A DNA stretch of 6,871 nucleotides, from contig PUOG01000112.1 of NCBI GenBank assembly GCA_003552745.1, forward strand, positions 1-6,871. The letters are read 5' to 3'. This DNA comes from Spirochaetaceae bacterium. GTDB taxonomy: Bacteria; Spirochaetota; Spirochaetia; DSM-27196; SKKC01. The notes beneath the pieces are model-generated. The model made no database searches and was not told the DNA's origin. It saw nothing but the letters and a program-made list of their open reading frames with translations. Shown here in pieces: positions 1-6,612 of the stretch (its first letter is position 1; each line of letters opens with the position of its first letter). Position numbers and translations under genes: made by a program.

Positions 1-1
1 C

Positions 2-55
2 GAGTTCGCCGCCGACGCCGGTGACCGGCTATACAGGAGAACAAGTGTTTCTTAA
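2..55 (+). CDS. Possible 3' end of an upstream gene (partial)
   Basis: The frame beginning at base 2 is open from the window edge to a TAA at 53-55. Its first codons are mostly GC-ending and read EFAADAGDRLYRRTSVS, which looks coding-like. If real, this gene overlaps the smc start by 11 nt. A competing frame beginning at base 1 ends at TGA 22-24 and would give an arginine-rich tail. Too little is visible to identify the product. In Bacillus the gene before smc is rnc, but nothing here tests that. Confidence 0.25.
   Translation, partial: EFAADAGDRLYRRTSVS
35..40 (+). promoter_or_regulatory. Ribosome binding site of smc
   Basis: AGGAGA lies 4 nt before the GTG at 45. It decides the smc start, because the other in-frame GTG at 21 has no comparable Shine-Dalgarno sequence. 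It would also add eight residues before the highly conserved N-terminus that begins FLKSIELFGFKSFADR. Confidence 0.85.
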
Positions 56-2846
56 ATCGATCGAACTGTTCGGATTCAAGAGCTTCGCCGATCGCTGCAA
101 GCTCGAATTCACCGACGGGGTGAGCGCGCTGCTCGGTCCGAACGGGTGCGGCAAGAGTAATGTTGTCGATGCGATCAAATGGGTGCTCGGTGAGCAGGCG
201 AGCAGGAGCCTGCGCGCCGATCGGATGGAAGACGTCATCTTCAACGGCACCGAAAACAGAAAGTCACTGAACGTAGCCGAGGTAACACTCACACTCGCCA
301 ACGACGAGGGCATCCTTCCGATCGACCAGAGTGAGATCGCCGTTCGCCGACGCCTCTACCGCAGCGGCGAGAGCGAGTACTCGATCAACAATACCCCCGT
401 AAAACTGCGGGAATTACGCGAGCTCTTTTACGACACCGGAATCGGAAAGACCGCCTACTCGATTATGGAGCAGGGAAAGATTGACCAGGTACTCTCCAAC
501 AAGCCGGAGGAGCGACGTACCATCTTCGAGGAAGCGGCCACAATAACCCGCTACCGATTCAAGGGCCAGGAAGCTGAACGCAAGCTCGAGCGAACCGAGG
601 ATAACGTCCGTCAAGTCGAGAACATCCTGAATGAAGTCTCGAAAAACTACACGAACCTCGAAAAGCAGGCACGAAAGACCGAACGATACCGCGAACTGAG
701 AGATCGGATCTTCGAGCTCGAGCTCGATCGCGAACTGCTGAAACTCAAACGACTGCTCAACGATCGCGATTCACGGGAGAAACGGCTCAAACAGGCTACC
801 GAACGGCGAGATACGATACGAGAAAAGATCGACAGCGCGAACGAGAATGTGGAAACGAGCCTCGATGAGGTGAACGAGATGGAGAGTACGCTCGTCGAGA
901 AACAGAAACGGCTGTACGGTATGGAAATCGAGCGGGGAAACTTCGAAGGGCGCATCAATATGCTCGAGGAGCGCCGTCAGGAGCTGCGCGAGAAGATAGA
1001 AGCCGATAGCGCGCGTGAGAAGAACATCGAAAACAAGATCGACGCGGGCGAACGCGATCTCGCGGCGCGGACGAAGCAGATAGAAGAGCTCGCCGAGCGA
1101 ATGGAGGATGTCAAGCGCAACATCGCCGACTTCGAACAGCACATCGAACAGGCGAACGACAAGATTCGGAAAAACAGTGAGGCCGCCGAACACAACCGCG
1201 GCACGATACGCGACCTCGAGTCGGAATCGGAGAGGCTCTCGAAGGAGCTTCGAGAGCTGACCGATACGATCGTTACCGAGCTCGATACACGCCTGAAGGA
1301 GTCCGGCTACCGCGGCGCCGACCGGCAAGCGCGTTCGGAAGAGCTCGGGGAAGCGTTTGCAACTCTCAAACGCACGATCAGCTCACGCCGAAACCAGCTC
1401 CGAGACCGGATCATGACTGCCTCCGACGATGACGTCAGCGACCTCCGGACGGCCGCCGAGGCGGGCGAAGAGGCACTCGCGGCGATAGAAGAGCACTCCG
1501 ATCGGCTCGGCACGGCGATAGACGCGTTTCGCAACTCGATTCCGGAGTTTCTCGACGAGTTCCTCGCGCCGGAGGGAACGCTCACGCGCAAGCGTACCAT
1601 CGACGAGCGAACCGATACGATCCGTTCGGAGATCCGGGCGCTGCGCGAGGAGATAGACTCACGCGAGAAGGCGAGTCGTCAGCTCACCGAACGGATCAAC
1701 GAGTACCGTTCAACCCTCGAGCAGATGCGAATGAATGAGGTCCAGCTTCGCACACGCTCGCAGGCACAGAGGGAGGCACACGAGCGGGCGAAGTCGGATC
1801 TCGCCGAGTTGCAGAACACTCTCGAAGAGAATCGCAGAAGTGTGGCCGACTCGCGGCGTCGTCTCGAGGAGTTCGGCACTCAGCTGAACGATCTCGAGAA
1901 GCAGCGCGAAGAGCTCTCCGGGCGGGAGGAATCGCTGAAGAAGGAGCTTCAGCAGCTCGAGGAGACCATTTACAGCCGCAATCGAGATCTCGCCGAACGG
2001 GAGCGGGCGGTTAAGGGGATGATGAACGATCTCGCCAAGGCACAGACCGATCTCGAACGAATTCAGGTGCAGCACGCCGAGACGAACACCGAAATCCGCT
2101 CCATTTACGATAACTTCCGCGATCGACACAGCCGGGAGCTCTCCGAGTACGAGTCGCGCATGTTCGAGATTGGCGAAGACGCAAAAACGATCCGCGACGA
2201 GCTCGCCGGACTGCGTGAAGAGCAGCGATCGCTCGGAAGCGTCAATCTCATGGCACCCGAGGAGTTCGCCGAGGTCAAGGAACGCTACGACTTCCTCAAC
2301 AACCAGCTCTCCGACCTTCGCCGGGCACGCGAAGACCTGCTGCGGGTAACCGAGGAGATTCGCACCGAAAGCACCGAGCTATTTCTGCGTACCTATGAGA
2401 AGATCAAGAAGAACTTCCACACGATGTTTCGGCGGCTGTTCGGTGGCGGGCGCGCTGAGCTCCGACTTGTCGACCCCGATAATCCACTGGAAAGCGGTAT
2501 AGATATCCTCGCTCAGCCGCCGGGCAAGAAGCTGGAGAACATCGCATTGCTCTCCGGTGGCGAACGCGCACTTACGGCGGTCGCGCTCCTCTTTGCGACC
2601 TACATGGTGAAGCCGTCGCCGTTCTGCCTGCTTGACGAGATCGATGCGGCGCTCGACGACAGTAACGTCGGGCGGTTCATCGGAATGCTGAACGAGTTCG
2701 GCAAGTCGTCGCAATTCATCATCATCACCCATAATAAGAAAACCGTTGCCAGTGCGCGCACCCTGCTGGGAATTACGATGGAGGAGAGCGGGGTGAGCAA
2801 GGCGATCGCCATCCGCCTCGACAGCAGGGAGCCGGTCAGTGCGTGA
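45..2846 (+). CDS. smc: Chromosome segregation ATPase SMC (short form, atypical centre)
   Basis: SMC is the ATPase core of the bacterial condensin-like complex. With ScpA and ScpB it holds and compacts DNA during chromosome segregation in the cytoplasm; scpA and scpB are not in this window. The N-terminal half-head has Walker A GPNGCGKS (residues 31-38), the EQGKID loop (142-147) and KPEERRTIFEEAA (153-165). The C-terminal half-head has GSVNLMAPEEF (from 731), an LFGGG element, the ABC signature LSGGE (836-840), Walker B FCLLDEIDAA with the expected catalytic Glu865, and the H-loop His896. Two charged heptad-like coiled coils lie at roughly 170-404 and 521-730. The segment between them, about 405-520, looks all-helical and shows none of the glycine-rich motifs of the usual SMC hinge. 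The length of 933 residues is well below the roughly 1150-1200 typical of bacterial SMC. Residue 166 is Thr where most homologues have Gly (EEAAG). The start is GTG. The identity is secure; the nature of the centre is uncertain. Confidence 0.97.
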   Translation: MFLKSIELFGFKSFADRCKLEFTDGVSALLGPNGCGKSNVVDAIKWVLGEQASRSLRADRMEDVIFNGTENRKSLNVAEVTLTLANDEGILPIDQSEIAVRRRLYRSGESEYSINNTPVKLRELRELFYDTGIGKTAYSIMEQGKIDQVLSNKPEERRTIFEEAATITRYRFKGQEAERKLERTEDNVRQVENILNEVSKNYTNLEKQARKTERYRELRDRIFELELDRELLKLKRLLNDRDSREKRLKQATERRDTIREKIDSANENVETSLDEVNEMESTLVEKQKRLYGMEIERGNFEGRINMLEERRQELREKIEADSAREKNIENKIDAGERDLAARTKQIEELAERMEDVKRNIADFEQHIEQANDKIRKNSEAAEHNRGTIRDLESESERLSKELRELTDTIVTELDTRLKESGYRGADRQARSEELGEAFATLKRTISSRRNQLRDRIMTASDDDVSDLRTAAEAGEEALAAIEEHSDRLGTAIDAFRNSIPEFLDEFLAPEGTLTRKRTIDERTDTIRSEIRALREEIDSREKASRQLTERINEYRSTLEQMRMNEVQLRTRSQAQREAHERAKSDLAELQNTLEENRRSVADSRRRLEEFGTQLNDLEKQREELSGREESLKKELQQLEETIYSRNRDLAERERAVKGMMNDLAKAQTDLERIQVQHAETNTEIRSIYDNFRDRHSRELSEYESRMFEIGEDAKTIRDELAGLREEQRSLGSVNLMAPEEFAEVKERYDFLNNQLSDLRRAREDLLRVTEEIRTESTELFLRTYEKIKKNFHTMFRRLFGGGRAELRLVDPDNPLESGIDILAQPPGKKLENIALLSGGERALTAVALLFATYMVKPSPFCLLDEIDAALDDSNVGRFIGMLNEFGKSSQFIIITHNKKTVASARTLLGITMEESGVSKAIAIRLDSREPVSA
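2826..2831 (+). promoter_or_regulatory. Ribosome binding site of the small membrane-protein gene
   Basis: AGGGAG inside the last smc codons lies 7 nt before the GTG at 2839. With the 8-nt overlap of the two genes, it suggests translational coupling to smc. Confidence 0.6.
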
Positions 2847-3192
2847 TCTCAGGCCGCTGCTTCCGAGAATCGCAGTTGCGGCCGGAGGATTGCTCATCCT
2901 CGGAGTCGCAATCGCGCTCATCATCAACGCGCTCGACGATCGGGCCGAAGAACCGCGGCAACCGGTGGCACGGCCCGATATCGTGCGTCCGGTCCGTTTC
3001 CACGATTTCCGGCTTCCCGAGCTGCGAATCTGGAACGGAGACGAGGTCGAGTATCGCTATCGCGATCCCGACGCCGCCTGGAGTGATGAGGACGTGGAAC
3101 GCTTTGAGGTTGATCTCGAGGCGATAACCGTCGATATTGTTACCGAGAAGAATCGGGAACTGCTTATGGAGCTGCTGGAAATGGACGAGTAG
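2839..3192 (+). CDS. Small single-pass membrane protein of unknown function, possibly truncated
   Basis: This 117-residue protein is not recognised. The N-terminus is short and basic (RDLRPLLPR). One hydrophobic helix follows at about residues 11-32, rich in Ala, Leu, Ile and Gly. The rest (33-117) is hydrophilic and acidic towards the end, closing in ELLMELLEMDE. By the positive-inside rule, the N-terminus would be cytoplasmic and the tail periplasmic. The lack of a lipobox or clear cleavage site favours an anchored bitopic protein. The GTG start overlaps smc by 8 nt and has a good Shine-Dalgarno, so it is probably cotranscribed and translationally coupled with smc. The reading frame stays coding-like after its TAG stop, across 3193-3270, into the downstream lipoprotein gene, so this may be the front part of a gene broken by nonsense changes. 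The position between smc and an envelope lipoprotein does not by itself reveal a role. Confidence 0.75.
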   Translation: MRDLRPLLPRIAVAAGGLLILGVAIALIINALDDRAEEPRQPVARPDIVRPVRFHDFRLPELRIWNGDEVEYRYRDPDAAWSDEDVERFEVDLEAITVDIVTEKNRELLMELLEMDE

Positions 3193-3270
3193 CTCGAGGA
3201 GTTGGTCGGACATGTGTGAATTCCGATCAACTCCCGGCCCGACGGGAAACATCTCATCTGGGAGGGGGAG
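3193..3270 (+). other. Coding-like remnant between two in-frame stops and the next gene
   Basis: The gap is exactly 26 codons and stays in the frame of both neighbours. It reads LEELVGHV, then TGA (3217-3219), then IPINSRPDGKHLIWEGE straight into the ATG at 3271. A hand count of G or C gives 17/26 at codon position 1, 9/26 at position 2 and 20/26 at position 3, the pattern expected of coding DNA in a GC-rich genome. I infer that it is, or recently was, part of a protein. TAG at 3190 and TGA at 3217 are each one base from sense codons such as CAG and CGA. The other complete genes here end normally with TGA or TAG, so a reassigned code is not indicated. Nonsense decay, sequence error and readthrough remain possible. 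Confidence 0.55.
3261..3265 (+). promoter_or_regulatory. Ribosome binding site of the lipoprotein gene
   Basis: GGAGG within the purine tract GGAGGGGGAG ends 5 nt before the ATG at 3271. It supports that ATG as the start, even though it leaves a long stretch before the hydrophobic signal segment. The same bases would encode Trp-Glu-Gly-Glu in the upstream coding-like frame, so part of the match could be coincidental. Confidence 0.65.
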
Positions 3271-5178
3271 ATGGAGTATCTGTACGACCGCCGGCCTGCC
3301 GGCGACAATCTGCCGTGGAGATCGGCGCGACCGCCCGCTGATTCGTTTCAACTCGTTCGCTCGCGTATCACGGCCGCATCGGTGGGGGCAATCCTTTCGC
3401 TGGGGCTACTCCTTGGGTGCGCCACGACCACTCCCCGTGGAGATTACAACCTGGTCGATGCCGGAGCGGTTGATGCCGGACTCGGCTATCATCGCCCCAC
3501 CACAGCGACATCTGAGAACTCCCGAAAGGCGCTGATCGATGCGCCGCTTCCGCCGGAAGCCGGGCGCGCGGCGGAGACAAGACCCGCCTCGGGCGTTCTA
3601 TCGACGGACGCTGAGCTGGTCGCCGGCGTTCTATCGGCGGACGCTGAGCTGGTCGTCGAGTTTGTATCAACGGACGCTGAGCTGGTCGCCGGCGTTTTAT
3701 CGGCGGACGCTGAACAGCCTCCGAGCGCTCCATCAGAGCCGGCGGTACACGACGGCGCTCTTCTCCTAGCCGAATCGCAGCACGAGACCGCGCACGACGA
3801 CCAGGCTCCCATGCTTCTGCCGCCGGCAGGACCTCATCTTTCCGAATCGCCACGCGCGCTCTTCGGTCGCCACGCCCGCGAAGGAGCGATGGACGACGCT
3901 CTGAGCGGGTACCACGCGAGGCGACCGGCGACCGGATCGTTCACCATGCCGATGCTCACGCCCGAAACCGAAATAGCCGAGAGTGCCGCGACCGGTCGAC
4001 GAGGCTCCGGAAGCGGAACTGAATCGGCCGAGGAACCCGGCGGGGAGGACGAAGCGGCGTCGGAAGCTGAATCACGATCCGATGGCGATAATCGCACCGA
4101 TCTGGACATGGAAAGTGCCCCGCCGCTTCCGACCGAACCCGAGGCAGGCGCCCAAGAGGATGCGCCCTCCGAGCCCTCCGATTCGCCTGAGCCATCCGAT
4201 CACGGTAGGGCCGAGGAACAGCAGCAGGCCGATGCCGCGGACGAGGCCCGGGAGCACCCGGACGACCCCGCTCCCACCGAAGTGGCACCGGAACTCGTTG
4301 ACACCCCGGCCGACGAGGACTCCGCCGCCGAACCGGAGAGCCGGCCGATCGACGAAGAGCACCGCGTAGCGGTCGGCGAGAGCCTTCACCTCACCCTGCC
4401 GGGCGACGGTTGGATCTTCGTCGGAACCGAGTCGGGCGACGCAGTCGATCTTATACATCGACGGAGCACCGGAGAGCAGACCGAGTTCGAGATCTCCATC
4501 GAGGCCGACGGAGACCATGATCTGACGTTTCAGCGACAGGATGTTACAACCGGGGCGGCCGATCGACATACCGTGCGAGTTACCGGCAGCGACGACCCGT
4601 TCGATCGTACTCCGGTGCCCGACCGCGTCCCATCACCCGCCGCGCGGCATACCGATCAACCGTCCGGTATCGTCGATGTCGACGGAGTGATCGACTGGGA
4701 CGAAATAGATGCATCGGCCGCAGAGCGAGATCCCGAGCCGGCACCGTCTCACGAGACCCTCGTCGACGAGTATGCCGCTTATAACGATGCCGAGCTTCAA
4801 TCGCTGCTCGAATCGGCGATAAACGAAGCGGCGGTCGATCGGATCGCGGCACTGCTCGACGCCTTTCGCGAACGCTCACTCGTGCCACAGCCGGATCTGC
4901 TCGCCGACGCCGCCGACGGATTACGTAATGCCGGCGACGACGAAGCGGCTTCGGACGCCTATCTTTGGTGGCTTACGGAGTACGACGGAGAGTCGCAGAG
5001 CAGCAGCATACATTTCGCGCTCGCATCACTCTACGAAGAGTCGGCAACCACCGCCGATTTGCGAAGGAGCGTCGAACACTACACGACGGTCTTCGAGCAA
5101 TACCCGAGAAGCGCTCACGCGAGCACCGCTGAGTCGCGGGCGCGATACCTTCGGCGACACTTCGTGGACATTCGATAG
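3271..5178 (+). CDS. Predicted large lipoprotein with 11-residue repeats, acidic disordered region and TPR-like C-terminus
   Basis: The 635-residue product is not recognised as a named family. A hydrophobic segment (about residues 35-49) ends in a lipobox LLLGC, making Cys50 the likely lipidated residue after signal peptidase II cleavage. The mature protein would then be anchored in a membrane facing the periplasm or the outside. Residues 108-151 are four tandem 11-residue repeats of the type GVLSTDAELVA. About 152-362 is low-complexity, rich in Glu, Asp, Pro, Ala and Ser, and probably disordered. About 364-440 alternates hydrophobic and polar residues like a small beta domain (VAVGESLHLTLPGDGWIFVG, later TFQRQD and HTVRV). 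About 494-635 is helical and TPR-like: Ser600 starts SVEHYTTVFEQYPRS, followed by an Ala- and Arg-rich helix, as in BamD/YbgF-type repeat proteins. A role in envelope assembly or peptidoglycan-associated scaffolding is plausible but unproven. The n-region before the signal is unusually long (about 32 residues), with no internal ATG or TTG and only one, poorly placed GTG. Confidence 0.8.
   Translation: MEYLYDRRPAGDNLPWRSARPPADSFQLVRSRITAASVGAILSLGLLLGCATTTPRGDYNLVDAGAVDAGLGYHRPTTATSENSRKALIDAPLPPEAGRAAETRPASGVLSTDAELVAGVLSADAELVVEFVSTDAELVAGVLSADAEQPPSAPSEPAVHDGALLLAESQHETAHDDQAPMLLPPAGPHLSESPRALFGRHAREGAMDDALSGYHARRPATGSFTMPMLTPETEIAESAATGRRGSGSGTESAEEPGGEDEAASEAESRSDGDNRTDLDMESAPPLPTEPEAGAQEDAPSEPSDSPEPSDHGRAEEQQQADAADEAREHPDDPAPTEVAPELVDTPADEDSAAEPESRPIDEEHRVAVGESLHLTLPGDGWIFVGTESGDAVDLIHRRSTGEQTEFEISIEADGDHDLTFQRQDVTTGAADRHTVRVTGSDDPFDRTPVPDRVPSPAARHTDQPSGIVDVDGVIDWDEIDASAAERDPEPAPSHETLVDEYAAYNDAELQSLLESAINEAAVDRIAALLDAFRERSLVPQPDLLADAADGLRNAGDDEAASDAYLWWLTEYDGESQSSSIHFALASLYEESATTADLRRSVEHYTTVFEQYPRSAHASTAESRARYLRRHFVDIR
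3289..3304. repeat. Short GC-rich inverted repeat at the start of the lipoprotein gene
   Basis: CGCCGGC (3289-3295) and its perfect reverse complement GCCGGCG (3298-3304) are separated by only CT. The pair begins 18 nt after the first base of the start codon, within the zone covered by an initiating ribosome, so a hairpin could damp initiation. It may equally be chance in GC-rich coding sequence. Confidence 0.35.
3592..3723 (+). repeat. Four tandem 33-bp repeats within the lipoprotein gene
   Basis: Units lie at 3592-3624, 3625-3657, 3658-3690 and 3691-3723. Each encodes 11 residues: GVLSTDAELVA, GVLSADAELVV, EFVSTDAELVA and GVLSADAEQPP. The core CGGACGCTGA is identical in all four. Units 1 and 3 share Thr-Asp-Ala-Glu, while 2 and 4 share Ala-Asp-Ala-Glu. 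This suggests that a 33-bp unit doubled and the 66-bp pair then doubled again. The end of unit 4 has diverged. The length is a multiple of three, so copy changes keep the frame. Confidence 0.92.
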
Positions 5179-5182
5179 TCGG

Positions 5183-5212
5183 TTGACAGCGTGCAGTTCG
5201 CGGCGCTATAAA
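5183..5212 (+). promoter_or_regulatory. Sigma-70 type promoter of ffh
   Basis: A perfect -35 TTGACA (5183-5188) is followed after 18 nt by TATAAA (5207-5212), a 5/6 match to the -10 consensus. A start near 5219 would give an ffh leader of about 28 nt. The promoter begins 5 nt after the lipoprotein stop codon and probably drives ffh and rpsP independently of the smc unit. Confidence 0.75.
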
Positions 5213-5247
5213 TAACGAACCACGCGGCGTTTATCAAAAGCGAACCA
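5199..5247 (+). repeat. Imperfect 24/25-bp tandem duplication ahead of ffh
   Basis: Copy 1 (5199-5222) and copy 2 (5223-5247) both begin CGCGGCG and end CGAACCA, with AT-rich centres CTATAAATAA and TTTATCAAAAG. Copy 1 contains the -10 box. Copy 2 forms the leader and ends on the A of the ffh start codon. It may be a replication-slippage duplication or a pair of regulatory sites. Confidence 0.7.
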
Positions 5248-6584
5248 TGCTCGATCGAATATCCACCAAGCTCGGCGATGTACTGCGCACCGTTCAGGGC
5301 AAATCAACCATTACAGAGAAAAACATCCAGGATGCCGTAAACGAGATCAAGGTGGCACTGCTCGAGGCAGATGTGAACCTGCGGGTCGTTCGCCGCTTCG
5401 TGAACCGCACGATTCAGGATGCAACCGGAGAGGCGGTACTTCGCTCGGTATCTCCCGGACAGCAGTTCGTGAAGGTGGTTCACGACCGAATGGTCGAGTT
5501 CCTCGGCTCCGAACGGCAAGATCTCGAGCTCAAAGGCCCCGATACACAAACGGTCATCATGATGGTCGGTCTGCAGGGCTCCGGGAAGACGACAACAGCG
5601 GCTAAGATTGCCGCCCATCTGCTCGCGCAAGGGCGAACGCCGCTGCTCGTCGCAGCCGATCTTGCCCGTCCGGCGGCGGTCGAACAGCTGCAAATCCTCG
5701 GTGAGCAGGCAGGTGTACCGGTCTACGCCGAAGAACGGGCACGCAACCCCGTTTCGGTGACCAAGAGCGCGCTCAAACAGGCGAAGCGCGATCAGCGCAA
5801 CGTAGTAATCGTCGACACTGCCGGACGGTTGCAGGTCGACAGCGAGCTGATGGCCGAGCTCGAGTCGGTGCGAAACGCCGTAAAGCCGACCGAAACGCTG
5901 CTAGTCGCCGATGCGATGACCGGACAGAACGCAGTCGACATAGCGAAGGAGTTCGATGAGCGAATCGGGCTGACCGGCGTCGTGCTCAGCAAGTTCGACT
6001 CGGATACCAGAGGCGGCGCGGCTCTCAGTCTCAAGACGATCACCGGAAAGCCGATCAAGTTCATCGGTGTCGGCGAGAAGCTCGATGATATTGACCCATT
6101 CCATCCGGACCGGATAGCCTCGCGTATTCTCGGCATGGGAGATGTGGTCTCTCTTGTCGAGAAGGCACAGCAGCAGTACGACGAATCGGAAGCGCAAGAG
6201 CTGCAGCAGAAGATGGCTTCGGCGACAATGTCGCTCGAGGACTATCTCGACCAGCTTCGACGCGTTCGTAAGATGGGCAGCATACAGTCGCTCATGGAGA
6301 TGATGCCGGGGCTGGCAGGTCAGGTAAGCGAGGACGACCTCGACGAGAGTGCGGTCAAGTACGAGGAGGCGATACTCCTCTCCATGACCCCGACCGAACG
6401 TCTGAACCATCGGATTATCGGCCCGAGCCGGCGGAAACGAATTGCACGTGGCAGTGGTACTTCGGTGTATGATGTAAACCGATTGCTCAAGAAGTTCGAC
6501 AAGACCCGGCAGATGATGAAGAAGGTAGCGAAGAACAAGAAACTGCAGAACCAGATGATGAGCCGGCTCGGCGGTATGCAGTGA
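5247..6584 (+). CDS. ffh: Signal recognition particle protein Ffh
   Basis: Ffh is the SRP54-type GTPase. With 4.5S RNA it binds signal or transmembrane segments on ribosomes and delivers them to the receptor FtsY at the inner membrane. The 445 residues match the family length. The N domain begins MLDRISTKLGDVL and includes ALLEADVNLRVV. The GTPase domain has the P-loop GLQGSGKTT (108-116), DTAGR (190-194), a G4-type SKFDSDTRGG (248-257) where TKLDGD is common, and GVGEKLDD (from 274). The methionine-rich M domain covers about 310-440. It carries the RNA-binding segment SRRKRIARGSGTSVYDV (from 394) and a basic, Met-rich end. The ATG fits the conserved N-terminus, but the preceding AAAAGCGAACC is a poor Shine-Dalgarno sequence. 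A strong promoter lies just upstream, and rpsP follows after 43 nt, probably cotranscribed. Identity is certain. Confidence 0.98.
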   Translation: MLDRISTKLGDVLRTVQGKSTITEKNIQDAVNEIKVALLEADVNLRVVRRFVNRTIQDATGEAVLRSVSPGQQFVKVVHDRMVEFLGSERQDLELKGPDTQTVIMMVGLQGSGKTTTAAKIAAHLLAQGRTPLLVAADLARPAAVEQLQILGEQAGVPVYAEERARNPVSVTKSALKQAKRDQRNVVIVDTAGRLQVDSELMAELESVRNAVKPTETLLVADAMTGQNAVDIAKEFDERIGLTGVVLSKFDSDTRGGAALSLKTITGKPIKFIGVGEKLDDIDPFHPDRIASRILGMGDVVSLVEKAQQQYDESEAQELQQKMASATMSLEDYLDQLRRVRKMGSIQSLMEMMPGLAGQVSEDDLDESAVKYEEAILLSMTPTERLNHRIIGPSRRKRIARGSGTSVYDVNRLLKKFDKTRQMMKKVAKNKKLQNQMMSRLGGMQ

Positions 6585-6612
6585 CCGGACCGGCGCGTGC
6601 GGGTTGAATGCT

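Noticed and set aside
21..47. GTG at 21 as the smc start
   Set aside because: It lacks a good Shine-Dalgarno sequence and adds residues not seen in SMC N-termini. GTG at 45 has AGGAGA 4 nt upstream and begins the conserved N-terminus.
2379..2927. Long minus-strand open frame opposite the end of smc
   Set aside because: It is a shadow of the strongly conserved SMC C-terminal head and has no recognisable protein character of its own.
3190..3219. Selenocysteine or pyrrolysine recoding of the in-frame TGA and TAG
   Set aside because: I noticed no SECIS-like or comparable recoding structure near either stop. Having two different stops close together fits gene decay better.
2836..3351. 171-codon minus-strand open frame spanning the small gene and the gap
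   Set aside because: Codon-position GC supports the + frame, no good ribosome binding site was noted, and the product is not recognisable. It is probably an antisense shadow.
3592..3723. CRISPR array
   Set aside because: The 33-bp units abut with no spacers and are in frame inside a coding sequence.
3368..3853. Minus-strand and alternate-frame open frames over the repeat block
   Set aside because: The 33-bp repeat is stop-free in several frames, so long Arg/Pro-rich or Trp/Ser-rich frames arise automatically.
3983..4569. Alternate-frame open frames over the acidic region
   Set aside because: They are low-complexity Pro/Arg translations of GC-rich DNA; the lipoprotein frame has the lipobox, ribosome binding site and TPR-like end.
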